Assembly (NCBI GenBank): GCA_963809715.1
Contig: CAWEKO010000009.1
Span: 186,001 to 250,000 of the forward strand
Reading direction: 5' to 3'
Origin: Bog-473 sp963809715
Lineage (GTDB): Bacteria > Actinomycetota > Acidimicrobiia > Acidimicrobiales > RAAP-2
Length of the DNA stretch: 64,000 nt
Below, piece by piece: positions 35,729 through 43,921 of this stretch. The position numbers and the translations under genes are program-made. Below the pieces are notes generated by a model that worked only from the letters and a program-made list of their open reading frames with translations, did not search any database and had not been told where the DNA came from. How positions within the stretch are numbered: the stretch's first letter is position 1; each line of letters starts with the position of its first letter.

Positions 35729-36201
35729 GAGGGAAGCAGCTTCTTGCCGGCGCCGTGTCCGATGATCACCAAGGCGGTCCCGCCGGCGACCGTCGCGGCC
35801 AGGTAACTGAGGGAGGTCAGGGCATGCCCGTCCTTCGCCAGCAGCGTGGCCTCCACGGCCAGGGTGGAGTACGTGGTCCAACCACCGAGAATGCCCACGA
35901 CGAAGAGCGGCCGAAGGAGTGGCAGCCTGTGCGATGCGTGCTCCGTCAGGGGCAGGATCAGGCCGATCGCCAAGGACCCGCTGAGATTGACCATGAGGGT
36001 CGGCCATGGGAACCCACCCTGGCCGATCGGGTGGTGGACCTCGAGGAGGTACCGGAGAAGGGTGCCGACGGCGCCACCGAGGAAGATCGCGGCCATCGCG
36101 GAGATTGACATGCCCAGGGCGGGGAGCACCGGGTCATCGAGGAGGTCCGGATCGGCGCGATCTTGGGTGGGATCGGGTCGCGGGGGTATCGATTCATCCA
36201 T
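35725..36201 (-). CDS. crcB: Fluoride channel subunit (CrcB/Fluc), first gene, with acidic N-terminal extension
   Basis: 158 residues. A 30-residue Asp/Pro-rich arm precedes the usual four-helix Fluc core: GGAVGTLLRYLLE, PWPTLMVNLSGSLAIGLIL with the pore Asn, and GILGGWTTYSTLAVEA. The arm is absent from most CrcB proteins and could orient the subunit. ATG 36201 has CAGGAG 6 bases upstream, and that site is part of the fluoride-riboswitch hairpin. The stop overlaps the second crcB gene, so both are translated together. Confidence 0.93.
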   Translation of the reverse strand: MDESIPPRPDPTQDRADPDLLDDPVLPALGMSISAMAAIFLGGAVGTLLRYLLEVHHPIGQGGFPWPTLMVNLSGSLAIGLILPLTEHASHRLPLLRPLFVVGILGGWTTYSTLAVEATLLAKDGHALTSLSYLAATVAGGTALVIIGHGAGKKLLPS

Positions 36202-36221
36202 GGCGTCTCCTGCTCGAATTC

Positions 36222-36286
36222 TCAGGAGCCATCAGCCATGTCGAGGCGGTTCGGGATATGACCCCCCGGCGGGACCCATCGCCGGT
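36222..36286 (-). promoter_or_regulatory. Fluoride riboswitch (crcB motif)
   Basis: On the minus strand the sequence shows GGCGATGGGTCCCGCC, AACCGCC, and GGCTGATGGCTCCT, in the order and spacing of the fluoride aptamer, directly before crcB. The 3' strand CTCCTG (36223-36228) can instead pair with CAGGAG (36207-36212), the crcB ribosome-binding site. Fluoride binding would hold the 3' strand in the aptamer and free the site: translational control with fluoride as the on signal. Confidence 0.88.
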
Positions 36287-36318
36287 ACTGCTCCGCCAAA
36301 TAGTAGACCAGCGTCCCG

Positions 36319-37068
36319 TCAGTCGAGTCGAGGACCTGGGGCTCGACGGAACTGGAACGGCTCACTTTCACGGCCCGCCACGACGTACCAGGCTTCGCCC
36401 GTCGAGTCGGAGTCGATGATGCGCTGGAAGGCAGCCACCACGTCGGCCACGTCGAGGATCGGAAAGCCCATGTCCTGAAGCGTTTTCTCCGAACCTTTGA
36501 TGATGTTCGTGTACGCGAACGAGGGACACAGCGCGTGCACGCGGATCCCGTCTGCGCCGTAGCTCTCACCGAGGGATCTGATCAGACCGACGACGGCATG
36601 CTTGTTCGCGCTGTAGATCGGGTCGAATGGCGCCGCAACGAGACCAGCCATCGAGGCCGTGGCCACAATTGTTCCGCCGCCGGAGTTCTTTATCGCGGGA
36701 CGTGCCGCGGCGATTCCGTACACCACGCCGTCGAGGTTGATGGACATGGAGCGGCGATAGGCCTCGGGGTCGAAGTCCTCACCCATGCTGCACCAGGACG
36801 TCACACCGGCATTGAGGTGTGCCAGGTGCAGGCCGCCGAAGGTATCCACGGCCGCGCCCACGGCGGCGACGGAGGCCGCGGGATCGGCGACGTCGGTGTG
36901 GACGAAGTATCCACGGAGTTGGTCCGCCAGCGCCTTGCCGCGGGCATCGTCGATGTCAGCAATGACGACCTGCGCCCCCTGTCCAGCCAAATGCCGAGCC
37001 ACGCCCTCGCCGATGCCGTTGCTGCCCCCGGTGATCAGTGCCACCTTGCCATCCAGTTTCATCGCCAT
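36319..37068 (-). CDS. Short-chain dehydrogenase/reductase
   Basis: 249 residues, classical SDR. Cofactor motif TGGSNGIGEG (about 12-21), Asp at the end of the second strand (VIADIDD) suggesting NAD(H), NAGVTSW, catalytic Ser in ATASMAG and YSANK. The C-terminus after about residue 220 is longer than the minimal fold, with GEAWYVVAGRESEPF. Substrate unknown. ATG 37068 lies 6 bases after a TACGAT box, so the longer open frame upstream (which overlaps helD) is not part of the gene. Located directly upstream of the fluoride riboswitch, same strand. Confidence 0.9.
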   Translation of the reverse strand: MAMKLDGKVALITGGSNGIGEGVARHLAGQGAQVVIADIDDARGKALADQLRGYFVHTDVADPAASVAAVGAAVDTFGGLHLAHLNAGVTSWCSMGEDFDPEAYRRSMSINLDGVVYGIAAARPAIKNSGGGTIVATASMAGLVAAPFDPIYSANKHAVVGLIRSLGESYGADGIRVHALCPSFAYTNIIKGSEKTLQDMGFPILDVADVVAAFQRIIDSDSTGEAWYVVAGRESEPFQFRRAPGPRLD

Positions 37069-37074
37069 GGGTCG

Positions 37075-37080
37075 ATCGTA
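37075..37080 (-). promoter_or_regulatory. -10 box (TACGAT) of the SDR gene
   Basis: TACGAT on the minus strand ends 6 bases before ATG 37068, a leaderless arrangement just after the helD stop. Confidence 0.5.
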
Positions 37081-37088
37081 GGGGACCG

Positions 37089-39115
37089 TCAGTCGGTCAG
37101 CGCTCTGGGCAGCGGGAGCGCATGCACGACGCTGAGATGCTGGATCGGGCGAGTCAGCGCCACGTAGAGGAGGCGGAGGCCGCGCTGGTCGGCCCCGGCG
37201 ATGGCTGCTGGCTCGACCACGACGACGGCGTCGAACTCCAAGCCCTTGGCCGAGGTCACGGGGACGAGAGTGACCTGCCTGGTCATCGCATCGCGCTCGA
37301 GGATGCCCACGTCGTCCTGATGGCGAGCCAGCTTGGCCATCGCCTCGGCCATGTCTTCGGGGACAATGACGGCGATCAACGAATGGTCCTTCGACAGGGC
37401 TCGTGCTTCGGTCATCGCCGAGAGCATGAGTTCCCCCTCCTCTACTCGAAGGATCGTGGGATCGGTCCGGCCGAGGCGAATCGAGGAGGTCGGAGTGACG
37501 GCCGGCGCCGCCGCAGGCAAGAGTCTCGATGCGTAGTCGAGGACGCGTCCCGGGGCGCGATACCCCAGAGTGAGTTCGTCGTGATGCGGTGGTGCTGCGG
37601 GTGGCAGAAGCTCCCTCACCTCGGCCCAGTCGGCGTAGGTCCAAGGGCCGGTCGCTTGTGCCAAGTCTCCCAGGATCGTGACCGACCCCGACGGGGCGCG
37701 TCGAGCGATCATCCGGAACTGCATCGGCGTCAGGTCCTGCGCTTCGTCCACCACGACGTGGCCATAGGAACGGGTCCGGCCGCCCGTGAGAAACGCTGCC
37801 TCGTCGAGGAGCGCAAGGTCGTCGACGCTCCACGCGGTGGACGACACGGTCGCCGTACGAGTGCGCAACAACAGAGGCCATTCCTCGGCTTCGAAGAGGC
37901 CTCGAGCAGACCGCTCGAGTTGGACGCGACTCGAGAGAAGGTCGCGCACGAGTGCGGTCGGAGACACGCTCGGCCAGAGCGAGTCGAGGAGCGAGGAGAA
38001 ATCCTCGGACGCAGTCAACTCCTTCTCGAACCAAGGCTCGTCCGCTCCCAGTCTGGCCGAGGACCGAAATACTCTGCGGGCCTCACTGACGAGCCGGGCA
38101 CGCAGGGCGAGCCGCCCGGCCTTGTATGGGGCGGGCCGGCTCGCGATGGAGTCGACAAGGTCGTTGACCGTGTCGCGTTGCAGCCGGCCTCGGGCAAAGC
38201 GGACGCGGAGCGTCACGTCGTCTTGGAGCGGCTGGCGTCGCCCGTGCAGGGCGCGGTGTAGGACCTCCGCCATGCGGATATCGCCCTTGAGGTGGCGTAC
38301 CTCCATGGGTTCCTCGACGCGGACCTTGGCCTTGGGTGCGATGTCAGCGATCGTCGTCTGGACGACGGCTTCCTCTCCCAGAGATGGGAGCACCTGTGCG
38401 ATGTAGCGCAGGAACGCCCTGCTCGGCCCGAGAACGAGCACGCCATCACGGGACAGACTCGGATGGTTGTAGAGAAGAAACGCCGCTCGGTGGAGGCCGA
38501 CTGCGGTCTTGCCGGTTCCCGGACCTCCTTGGACGGTCAGGAGTTGCTCGAGGGGCGCACGGATGATCTCGTCCTGTTCCGCCTGAATGGTGGCGACGAT
38601 GTCGAGCATTTCTCCCGTCCGAGCTCGCTCCAGCTCGGCGAGGAGCGCGTCGCCCCGCGCAACCGCGTCGTCTCCCCGTCGTCGCCCGGCCCACCGAAGA
38701 GGTCGTCCGCCACCGCGACGACTGAGGCCCGGTCGACCATGATCTGGCGTCGACTGCTCAGACCCATGGAGTCCTTCGCACGCGCTCGGTAGAACGGCAC
38801 GGCGACGGGTGCTCGCCAATCAATGACGACCGGCTCGGAGCCCGCGTCCTCGACGTGCCGGCGTCCGATGTGCCACGAGGTGCCCGCGTCTTCGTTGATG
38901 CGCCCGAAGAGGAGTGGCCGGGGACTGTCGGCGAGCAGAGAGACTCGATGGGAGAGGGCGGCCACGTAGTCGAGGTCGGGGTTCCCCGCCGCGATGAGGT
39001 CATCGAGCAACCGTTGTGCCCTCTCACGCATGGCGCTCAGCGCCTGCAGTGCACCGTCGAGGTAGGCCTGTTCGGCCGCGACCTCGGCGTCGGGCGGGGG
39101 AGTGCTGCCAGTCAT
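37089..39115 (-). pseudogene. helD: HelD-type RNA polymerase recycling ATPase, one frameshift
   Basis: About 675 residues when read across a -1 shift at the GGGG run (38674-38677 on the plus strand). First part (ATG 39115): EVAAEQAYLDGALQAL, SHRVSLLADSPRPLLFGRIN and VIDWRAPVAVPFYRA. Second part: LLAELERARTGEMLDIVATI, Walker A VQGGPGTGKTAVGLHRAAFL, VVVDEAQDLTPMQ, GDLAQATGPW, and VTSAKGLEFDAVVVVEP near the end. All helicase motifs are intact, so a single missing base in the sequence is as likely as decay. HelD removes stalled RNA polymerase from DNA, and the HelR branch gives rifamycin tolerance. ATG 39115 has GGGAGAG 8 bases upstream; ATG 39130 is alternative. Confidence 0.85.
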
Positions 39116-39130
39116 CGGACGCTCTCCCAT

Positions 39131-39190
39131 GACAAAGAGCGCGCCACGATAGGCGCGCAAAAATCCCCGGACATACCGGGGATGGTACTC
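39131..39190 (-). terminator. Tandem hairpins in the helD leader, the first a terminator
   Basis: Reading the minus strand, ATCCCCGG-TATGT-CCGGGGAT (39183-39163) is a perfect 8-base stem followed by TTTTT. A second stem GCGCGCC/GGCGCGC (39058 region excluded; 39139-39158) follows and is trailed by TCTTTGTC just before the helD start. No minus-strand gene lies directly upstream, since the neighbouring gene points the other way. The element is therefore best explained as leader attenuation of helD. Confidence 0.6.
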
Positions 39191-39537
39191 ACCTTTTATC
39201 TCTCCTACAAGCCCTTCACCTGGCGATTCACCTTCTGCTCCGTCCGGACTTTGAACCTTTACCAAGTGGCCTTGTCGCCTGTCACTTTAAACATTTTCGG
39301 TTGCTCGCGCAAGACCCCATTTACGGGATCCAGCACGTGTGGAGATCCAACACCGGGCCCACGCACCTGCGGAACACGGTTCGGGACTCGATCGGGGACG
39401 GGGATCGATGACGGTCGGCCGACGAACCGGAGTTACCGCGAGCCGCTCCATCGCGTGCAAAGTTGCCCTATGGATATCCGCTGTCCGTGGGAATCCGAGC
39501 GCCACTGACCATGGAGGTCACCCCTGCACGCGAGCCG
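39191..39537 (+). other. Divergent intergenic region helD / GNAT
   Basis: About 350 bases without a gene, clearly lower in GC than its surroundings (for example CACTTTAAACATTTTCGG near 39283-39300). It must hold both promoters. I cannot place a -35/-10 pair with confidence. Confidence 0.4.
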
Positions 39538-40002
39538 ATGACCGACACAGACCGCGACGGGCTGCGGATCCGCCCCTTCGGCCCACAGGACCGGGAAGCT
39601 TTGATCGCCCTCTGGGCGGCCTGTGATCTCCTCCGACCCTGGAACGACGCGGACCGAGACGTCGACCGCAAGCTCGGCCAGGATCCCCGAGGACTCCTTG
39701 TGCTCGAGGTCGGTTCCCTCCTCGTCGGGGCCGTGATGGCCGGCTACGACGGCCACCGGGGCTGGATCAACTACCTGGGCGTCCTTCCGGACCACCGACG
39801 CTGTGGGTATGGCCAACGTCTCGTGGCAGCGGCGGAGTCCTATTTGACCGACATCGGATGTCCGAAGGTCAACCTCCAGATCCGTCGCTCCAACCAGGAG
39901 GTCATCGACTTCTACCGGCGTCTCGGCTACAACACCGACGAAGTCGTGTCCATGGGAAAGCGCCTGGTTGTGGACGGACTCCAGGACCAGGGGAGGATCT
40001 AG
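39538..40002 (+). CDS. GNAT-family N-acetyltransferase (YpeA-like)
   Basis: 154 residues from ATG 39538. It shows RIRPFGPQDREALIALWAACDLLRPWNDADRDVDRKL, typical of YpeA, then GAVMAGYDGHRGWINYLGVLPDHRRCGYGQRLVAAAE with the acetyl-CoA loop (RRCGYGQ), and VNLQIRRSNQEVIDFYRRLGY. The substrate is unknown. ATG 39511 is in frame and possible, but family members begin close to the RIRPF segment. Convergent with the VOC gene, 183 bases apart. A GCCGGG/CCCGGC hairpin just after the stop may end its transcript. Confidence 0.88.
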   Translation: MTDTDRDGLRIRPFGPQDREALIALWAACDLLRPWNDADRDVDRKLGQDPRGLLVLEVGSLLVGAVMAGYDGHRGWINYLGVLPDHRRCGYGQRLVAAAESYLTDIGCPKVNLQIRRSNQEVIDFYRRLGYNTDEVVSMGKRLVVDGLQDQGRI

Positions 40003-40075
40003 GCCGGGTCAAGCCCCGGCTCCGGCGATACCAAGCCGTTGAACCTGTCTCGCTCGTCTTTGCGGACTACTTAAC

Positions 40076-40089
40076 ATAATGAACATTAT
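40076..40089. repeat. AT-rich inverted repeat between convergent genes
   Basis: ATAATG-AA-CATTAT is a perfect 6-base inverted repeat in very GC-rich surroundings. It has no T tract and no promoter nearby on either side; role unknown. Confidence 0.5.
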
Positions 40090-40185
40090 CGGCGGTCTGT
40101 CCAGAAACCAGGGGAAGGATCTGGGCTTTCGCCGCTCGTGATGGGTGAGCGTGAAGCTGTGAAGCGGAGCCGTGGCGCCTCGGTG

Positions 40186-40647
40186 TCAGGGAGCGCCGTG
40201 CTCGGCCTCGAACAGGAAGGCCATGGTGTCGCGCATCGACGAGTCGACGAGCTCCATGCGGATTCCGAGTTCCTCGTCCCGGTGATACGAGAACGAGACC
40301 GGGACGTGCTCTCCGGAACGACCGCAGAGCTGGAGCGGGCAGCCCGAGGCGCTCAACGCGGCGCTGCGGTCACTCAGGCCGTCGACCCAGAAGCCGACGT
40401 GGTGCAGGTTGCTGGCGTCGTTGCGGACCCAGATCGACCCTGGGACCTCGAGGATGAGTTCGAGGCACGGATCCCCCGTCGAATATCGCATCGTCGTCGG
40501 GAGGACGAGGTCTGATCCCGAGCCGTCGCGGTAGTCGACGGCGTCGAGTTGCATGACGGGTCCCCAGGTGATGCCCAACATGTCGGAGAGGCGCGTGCTG
40601 GCCGCCTCGATATCGGTCACGATGATGCCGACGTGGTAGTGCTTCAT
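40186..40647 (-). CDS. VOC-family (glyoxalase-like) protein
   Basis: 153 residues with two beta-alpha-beta-beta-beta units. First unit: YHVGIIVTDIEAASTRLSDMLGITWGP; second: LHHVGFWVDGLSDRSAALSASGCPL and ELGIRMELVDSS. The His of the first unit, a Glu in CLELILEV, the His of LHHVGF and Glu of IRMELV are spaced like metal ligands of methylmalonyl-CoA epimerase and related enzymes. Last gene of a coupled minus-strand cassette: its ATG overlaps the stop of the hydrolase gene by 4 bases. Substrate unknown. Confidence 0.85.
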   Translation of the reverse strand: MKHYHVGIIVTDIEAASTRLSDMLGITWGPVMQLDAVDYRDGSGSDLVLPTTMRYSTGDPCLELILEVPGSIWVRNDASNLHHVGFWVDGLSDRSAALSASGCPLQLCGRSGEHVPVSFSYHRDEELGIRMELVDSSMRDTMAFLFEAEHGAP

Positions 40648-41917
40648 GGTCCGTCACTCCCCCAGCGCTGGAGCTGGTCACGCAGCCAGCCGCTCTCCCA
40701 GAAGCTGACATCCCCGCCGTGTTCGAGCAAGTGGCTGTGCGCCTGGGACAAGACCGACCGTGGCGCCGCCTGGCCGGGTTGGAGGGCTTCGAGCGCCTCG
40801 GCGATGTGGATGGCCACCGTCACGTCACCGCGTTCGAGGGCCGCTTCGGCCCGGTCCAGGGCTGCCTCGGGGCCGAGGGCCGTCACCAGGTCGGAGATCG
40901 CATCCCGAGCGGAGTCGGGATAGAGCTCCGTGGTCGATCGAAGCTTGAACCAGCCCACGTAGCTCTCCCACAGGGTGCGCACCGCCCAGGGGACCGTCCC
41001 GTACCCCTGGCCGACCCGGAGATCGTGCGGGGAGCTCGATCTCGCGCATGAGCGTCCAGACGTCGGTCCCTGCGTTGAAACCTTCGAGGGCCCGCTGGTG
41101 CACATAGTCCACGGCGCCGGACAGCCGCTCGAGGGAGGCATCGATCAGCTCCGCCCCGACAATCGGTTCGTGCCGGCCCGTGACGAGTACTTCGGGCCGC
41201 ATGGCGCGCACCTTGTTCACGCTCTCCAGGTAGGGCCCGACGAAGCGATAGCGGTCGCCGCGCAGCGTGTTGAGGTTCGGGAAGTGCGGGAAGAGCGGAC
41301 CGAAGAGGTTGCTGACCAGCGCGGTGCGTCGCTCCGGAAGCCAGACGATCAGGCTGTCGACGGTCTCCCCCACGGCCGCCACGAGCTCGATGTCCAGGCC
41401 GTCGACGTGGAGCTCGAGCCGGTCGCCGACGGTGATGTCGGGCACCGGTTCGGACTGGCCCATCGACACGCCCGGGTTCTCCCGGGCGATGCGGCGTGCG
41501 TCCGTGCCCAGCGTGTCGAACCAGATGCCCGCCGTGCGCATGCGCAGGCGGCGGATGCGCGCGTCGTCGGCCTGACAGGCCTGGTTGTTCTCCTGGGCCA
41601 CGTAGACGGTGCCGACCTCCTTGAACAGGTCGACCCCACCGAGATGGTCCACGTGGCCCTGGGTGGTGACGACGTAGTGCGTGGGGCCGGGCCGTACGGC
41701 GTCGAAGACGCGCTTGTGATGAGGCGCTTCGAAGCCCATGCCCGTATTGACGATGATCCGCCCGTTCGTCGGTGAGGAGCAGGTAGGACGCGGTGCAGCC
41801 GCCCGAGCGATAGATCCCTTCGGCGACCGGGTGGGCCGGATCGTCGTAGACCGGACGGAGGAGCTCCTTGCCCGGGCGCGTGTCGATGAGGTGGTCCACC
41901 TGTGCCGCGATGTTCAT
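40644..41917 (-). pseudogene. Metallo-beta-lactamase-fold hydrolase, alkylsulfatase-like, two frameshifts
   Basis: About 423 residues when two extra bases are skipped: one in GGG at 41761-41763 (after TASYLLLTDER, before IIVNTGMGFEAPH), one in CCCC at 41029-41032 (after LMREIELP, before HDLRVGQGYGTVPWAVRTL). N-terminal MBL fold with TTQGHVDHLGGVDLF: the first metal-binding His of HxHxDH is Gln here. C-terminal part resembles the dimerisation domain of SDS-type alkylsulfatases (LWESYVGWFKLRSTTELY, then ALERGDVTVAIHIAEALEA). Start overlaps the sulfotransferase stop, end overlaps the VOC start. Both indels are at short G/C runs, so the gene may be intact in the cell. Confidence 0.8.
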
Positions 41918-43170
41918 GCCACCTCCGTGCGTACGGGGAAACGGTCGAGGTAGGCGCCGAACCGGCCGCGCACCTCCTCGGGCGTGGTGGAGAAGTGTCG
42001 ACGGAGGTCGTAGACGACCCTCCCCTCCTTGCCTCTCGGGTGGGCGTGTCGATAGCCGGCGACCTCGGCCCGGGCCTGGGCGGTGACCTCCATGCCGGCG
42101 CAGTCGTAGACCCGCTCGAGCGTCGCCACCTCGTCGGCCATGTACTCGTCGAAGTAGACGTCCACGGTGCGATCTTCGGGCAGGAGGTGCCGGTCGCGCA
42201 ACGACGCGTCGAGCAACAGGCCGATGCGCTCCGTCCAGTAGTCCCGGTACCACTCGGGCCGAGGGGTCCGGTAGGCGGTCCGGGCTCCGTAGCAGGCCAT
42301 GGTGATCGTGGACTGGACCACGGCCACCGGGTCGCGGTGGGTCACCACGACCGTGGCGTCGGGGAACGTCGCCAGCAGCGGTCCGAGCTGCTCGAGGTGC
42401 TGGGGCGACTTGAGGACCCAGCGCTCCCGGGGTCGGTACCACTGGAGGATCTGGAGGAGCTCCTTCATGTAGGCGTAGTGCGGCGCCTGGTCGTGCGCGA
42501 GGTAGTAGTCGCGCCACAGCGGGGCGCGGGCCACCCACTCGAGGGTGTAGCTGGAGAAGTCCGGGAGCTGCAGCTCGATCTCCTCGTGCACGTGGTCCGG
42601 CTCCATCGGGTGCATGGCCGCCACGAGGGGCGCGGCCGCCTGCATGGCCTCCCACGCGTTGTTGCAGCGCGTCCATCTGGGATCCACCCCGTCGTTTCCG
42701 CCGGACTCCTCCTCGGGGTGGGGCACCGGCTCGTAGGACTCCCACAGCGGCATCGAACGGAACCGGGTGTCGGCCGCCAACAGGTTCACGAGGTGGGTGG
42801 TGCCCGAGCGGGGCAGTCCCACCACGATGAGCGGGCGGGTGATCGGGACTTCGAGGATCTCGGGGTGGCGGTGCAAGAGGTCGCGCACCAAGAGCCGGTT
42901 GGCGGCGTAGCGGACCGAGTCGCCGAACATCAGGAGGCGGCCGAGGCCGGTCCGGTCGTCGTCGGCGTCCATCTCCTCGAGCTGCACTCCGAGCCGCTCG
43001 GTGAAGTCGTCGGGGCCGAAGTCGTCGAGCCCGGTCCTGGCGGTCGCCGCCGCGCAGACGGCGTCCACGGTCAGCGTGGTCACCTTCGATTCGCCGTAGT
43101 CGAGACCCAGACGCTGGACGTCGTTGAGGACCGGTGCCGCCAAGTCGTCGATGCGGATCTGGTCGGCCAC
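41914..43170 (-). CDS. Sulfotransferase family protein (PAPS-dependent type)
   Basis: 418 residues. The 5'-phosphosulfate-binding loop is IVVGLPRSGTTHLVNLLAAD (about 116-135). The 3'-phosphate region is ATVVVTHRDPVAVVQSTITM with Arg and Ser. In between are FRSMPLWESYEPVP, a His-rich HVHEEIELQLPDFSS and WVLKSPQHLEQLGPLLATFP. This matches the large actinobacterial Sulfotransfer_3-like group, which sulfates lipids or sterol-like alcohols; the acceptor here is not known. GTG 43170 is one base after the SDR stop. It is unusual to find it next to an alkylsulfatase-like gene. Confidence 0.88.
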   Translation of the reverse strand: MADQIRIDDLAAPVLNDVQRLGLDYGESKVTTLTVDAVCAAATARTGLDDFGPDDFTERLGVQLEEMDADDDRTGLGRLLMFGDSVRYAANRLLVRDLLHRHPEILEVPITRPLIVVGLPRSGTTHLVNLLAADTRFRSMPLWESYEPVPHPEEESGGNDGVDPRWTRCNNAWEAMQAAAPLVAAMHPMEPDHVHEEIELQLPDFSSYTLEWVARAPLWRDYYLAHDQAPHYAYMKELLQILQWYRPRERWVLKSPQHLEQLGPLLATFPDATVVVTHRDPVAVVQSTITMACYGARTAYRTPRPEWYRDYWTERIGLLLDASLRDRHLLPEDRTVDVYFDEYMADEVATLERVYDCAGMEVTAQARAEVAGYRHAHPRGKEGRVVYDLRRHFSTTPEEVRGRFGAYLDRFPVRTEVA

Positions 43171-43171
43171 C

Positions 43172-43921
43172 TCAACGGGCCAGGTAGCCGCCGTCGACGG
43201 CGAGAACGCTGCCAGTGATGAACCCCGAGGACTCGCTCGAGAGGAACAGGGCCGCCGCCGCCACCTCTTCGGGCCGGCCCATGCGGGGCACGAGGGCCCG
43301 GCCCAGCTCGGCCTCGAGCAGTTCGGGAAACGCCTTCATCGGTGCCGTCATCCGCGTGTCGATCAGGCCCGGTGCCACCGCGTTCACCCGGATGCCCTCG
43401 GCCGCCCAGCGGGCCGCCAGGTTCCGGGTCAGGGTGAGAAGTGCCGCTTTGGCCGCGGCGTAGCCCGGCACGATGGTGGTCGAGCGGAACGCGGTCATGG
43501 AGATCAGGTTCACGACACTGGCGCCACCGGCCATGGCGCTGGCCGCCAGGGCCGGGCGCAATCCCATGGTCAGCCGCATGGCACCCTCGACGTTCAGCTC
43601 GAGGGCGGCGGAGAAGCCGTCGGGGTCCCACTCGTCACGCCCGTCGGGGAAGTTCGCCCCCGCGTTGTTGACCAGCACGTCGACGTCTTTGATGTCGGCG
43701 GCCAGCTCGTCGATCGCCTGCCGGTTCCTCATCTCGAGCGTGCGGTAGGTGAAGCGGGACAGGTCCGGCTCGTACTCCGACGCGTTCGCACGGGTACCGG
43801 TGACGGTCACGTCGGCCCCCGCCGCGGCGAAGGCCGAGGCGATGGCGTGGCCGATCCCACTGGTGCCTCCCGTCACCAGGACGGTGGTACCGGCAAAGTC
43901 GAACGAGAGCCGGTTGGTCAT
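43172..43921 (-). CDS. Short-chain dehydrogenase/reductase
   Basis: 249 residues, classical SDR with VLVTGGTSGIGHAIASAFAAAG, Thr-Arg after the second strand (TGTRAN) suggesting NADP, VLVNNAGANFPDG, catalytic Ser in LISMTAF and YAAAKAALL, and GRPEEVAAAALFLSSESSGFITG. The closing VDGGYLAR is typical. It lies between the alcohol dehydrogenase and sulfotransferase genes, overlapping the first as ATGA, so a shared pathway on a hydroxyl/keto substrate is likely. Confidence 0.92.
   Translation of the reverse strand: MTNRLSFDFAGTTVLVTGGTSGIGHAIASAFAAAGADVTVTGTRANASEYEPDLSRFTYRTLEMRNRQAIDELAADIKDVDVLVNNAGANFPDGRDEWDPDGFSAALELNVEGAMRLTMGLRPALAASAMAGGASVVNLISMTAFRSTTIVPGYAAAKAALLTLTRNLAARWAAEGIRVNAVAPGLIDTRMTAPMKAFPELLEAELGRALVPRMGRPEEVAAAALFLSSESSGFITGSVLAVDGGYLAR

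Noticed and set aside
36319..38034. 571-residue protein ending as the SDR
   Set aside because: The first 320 residues are Arg/Ser/Pro-rich antisense to helD coding; the SDR proper starts at ATG 37068.
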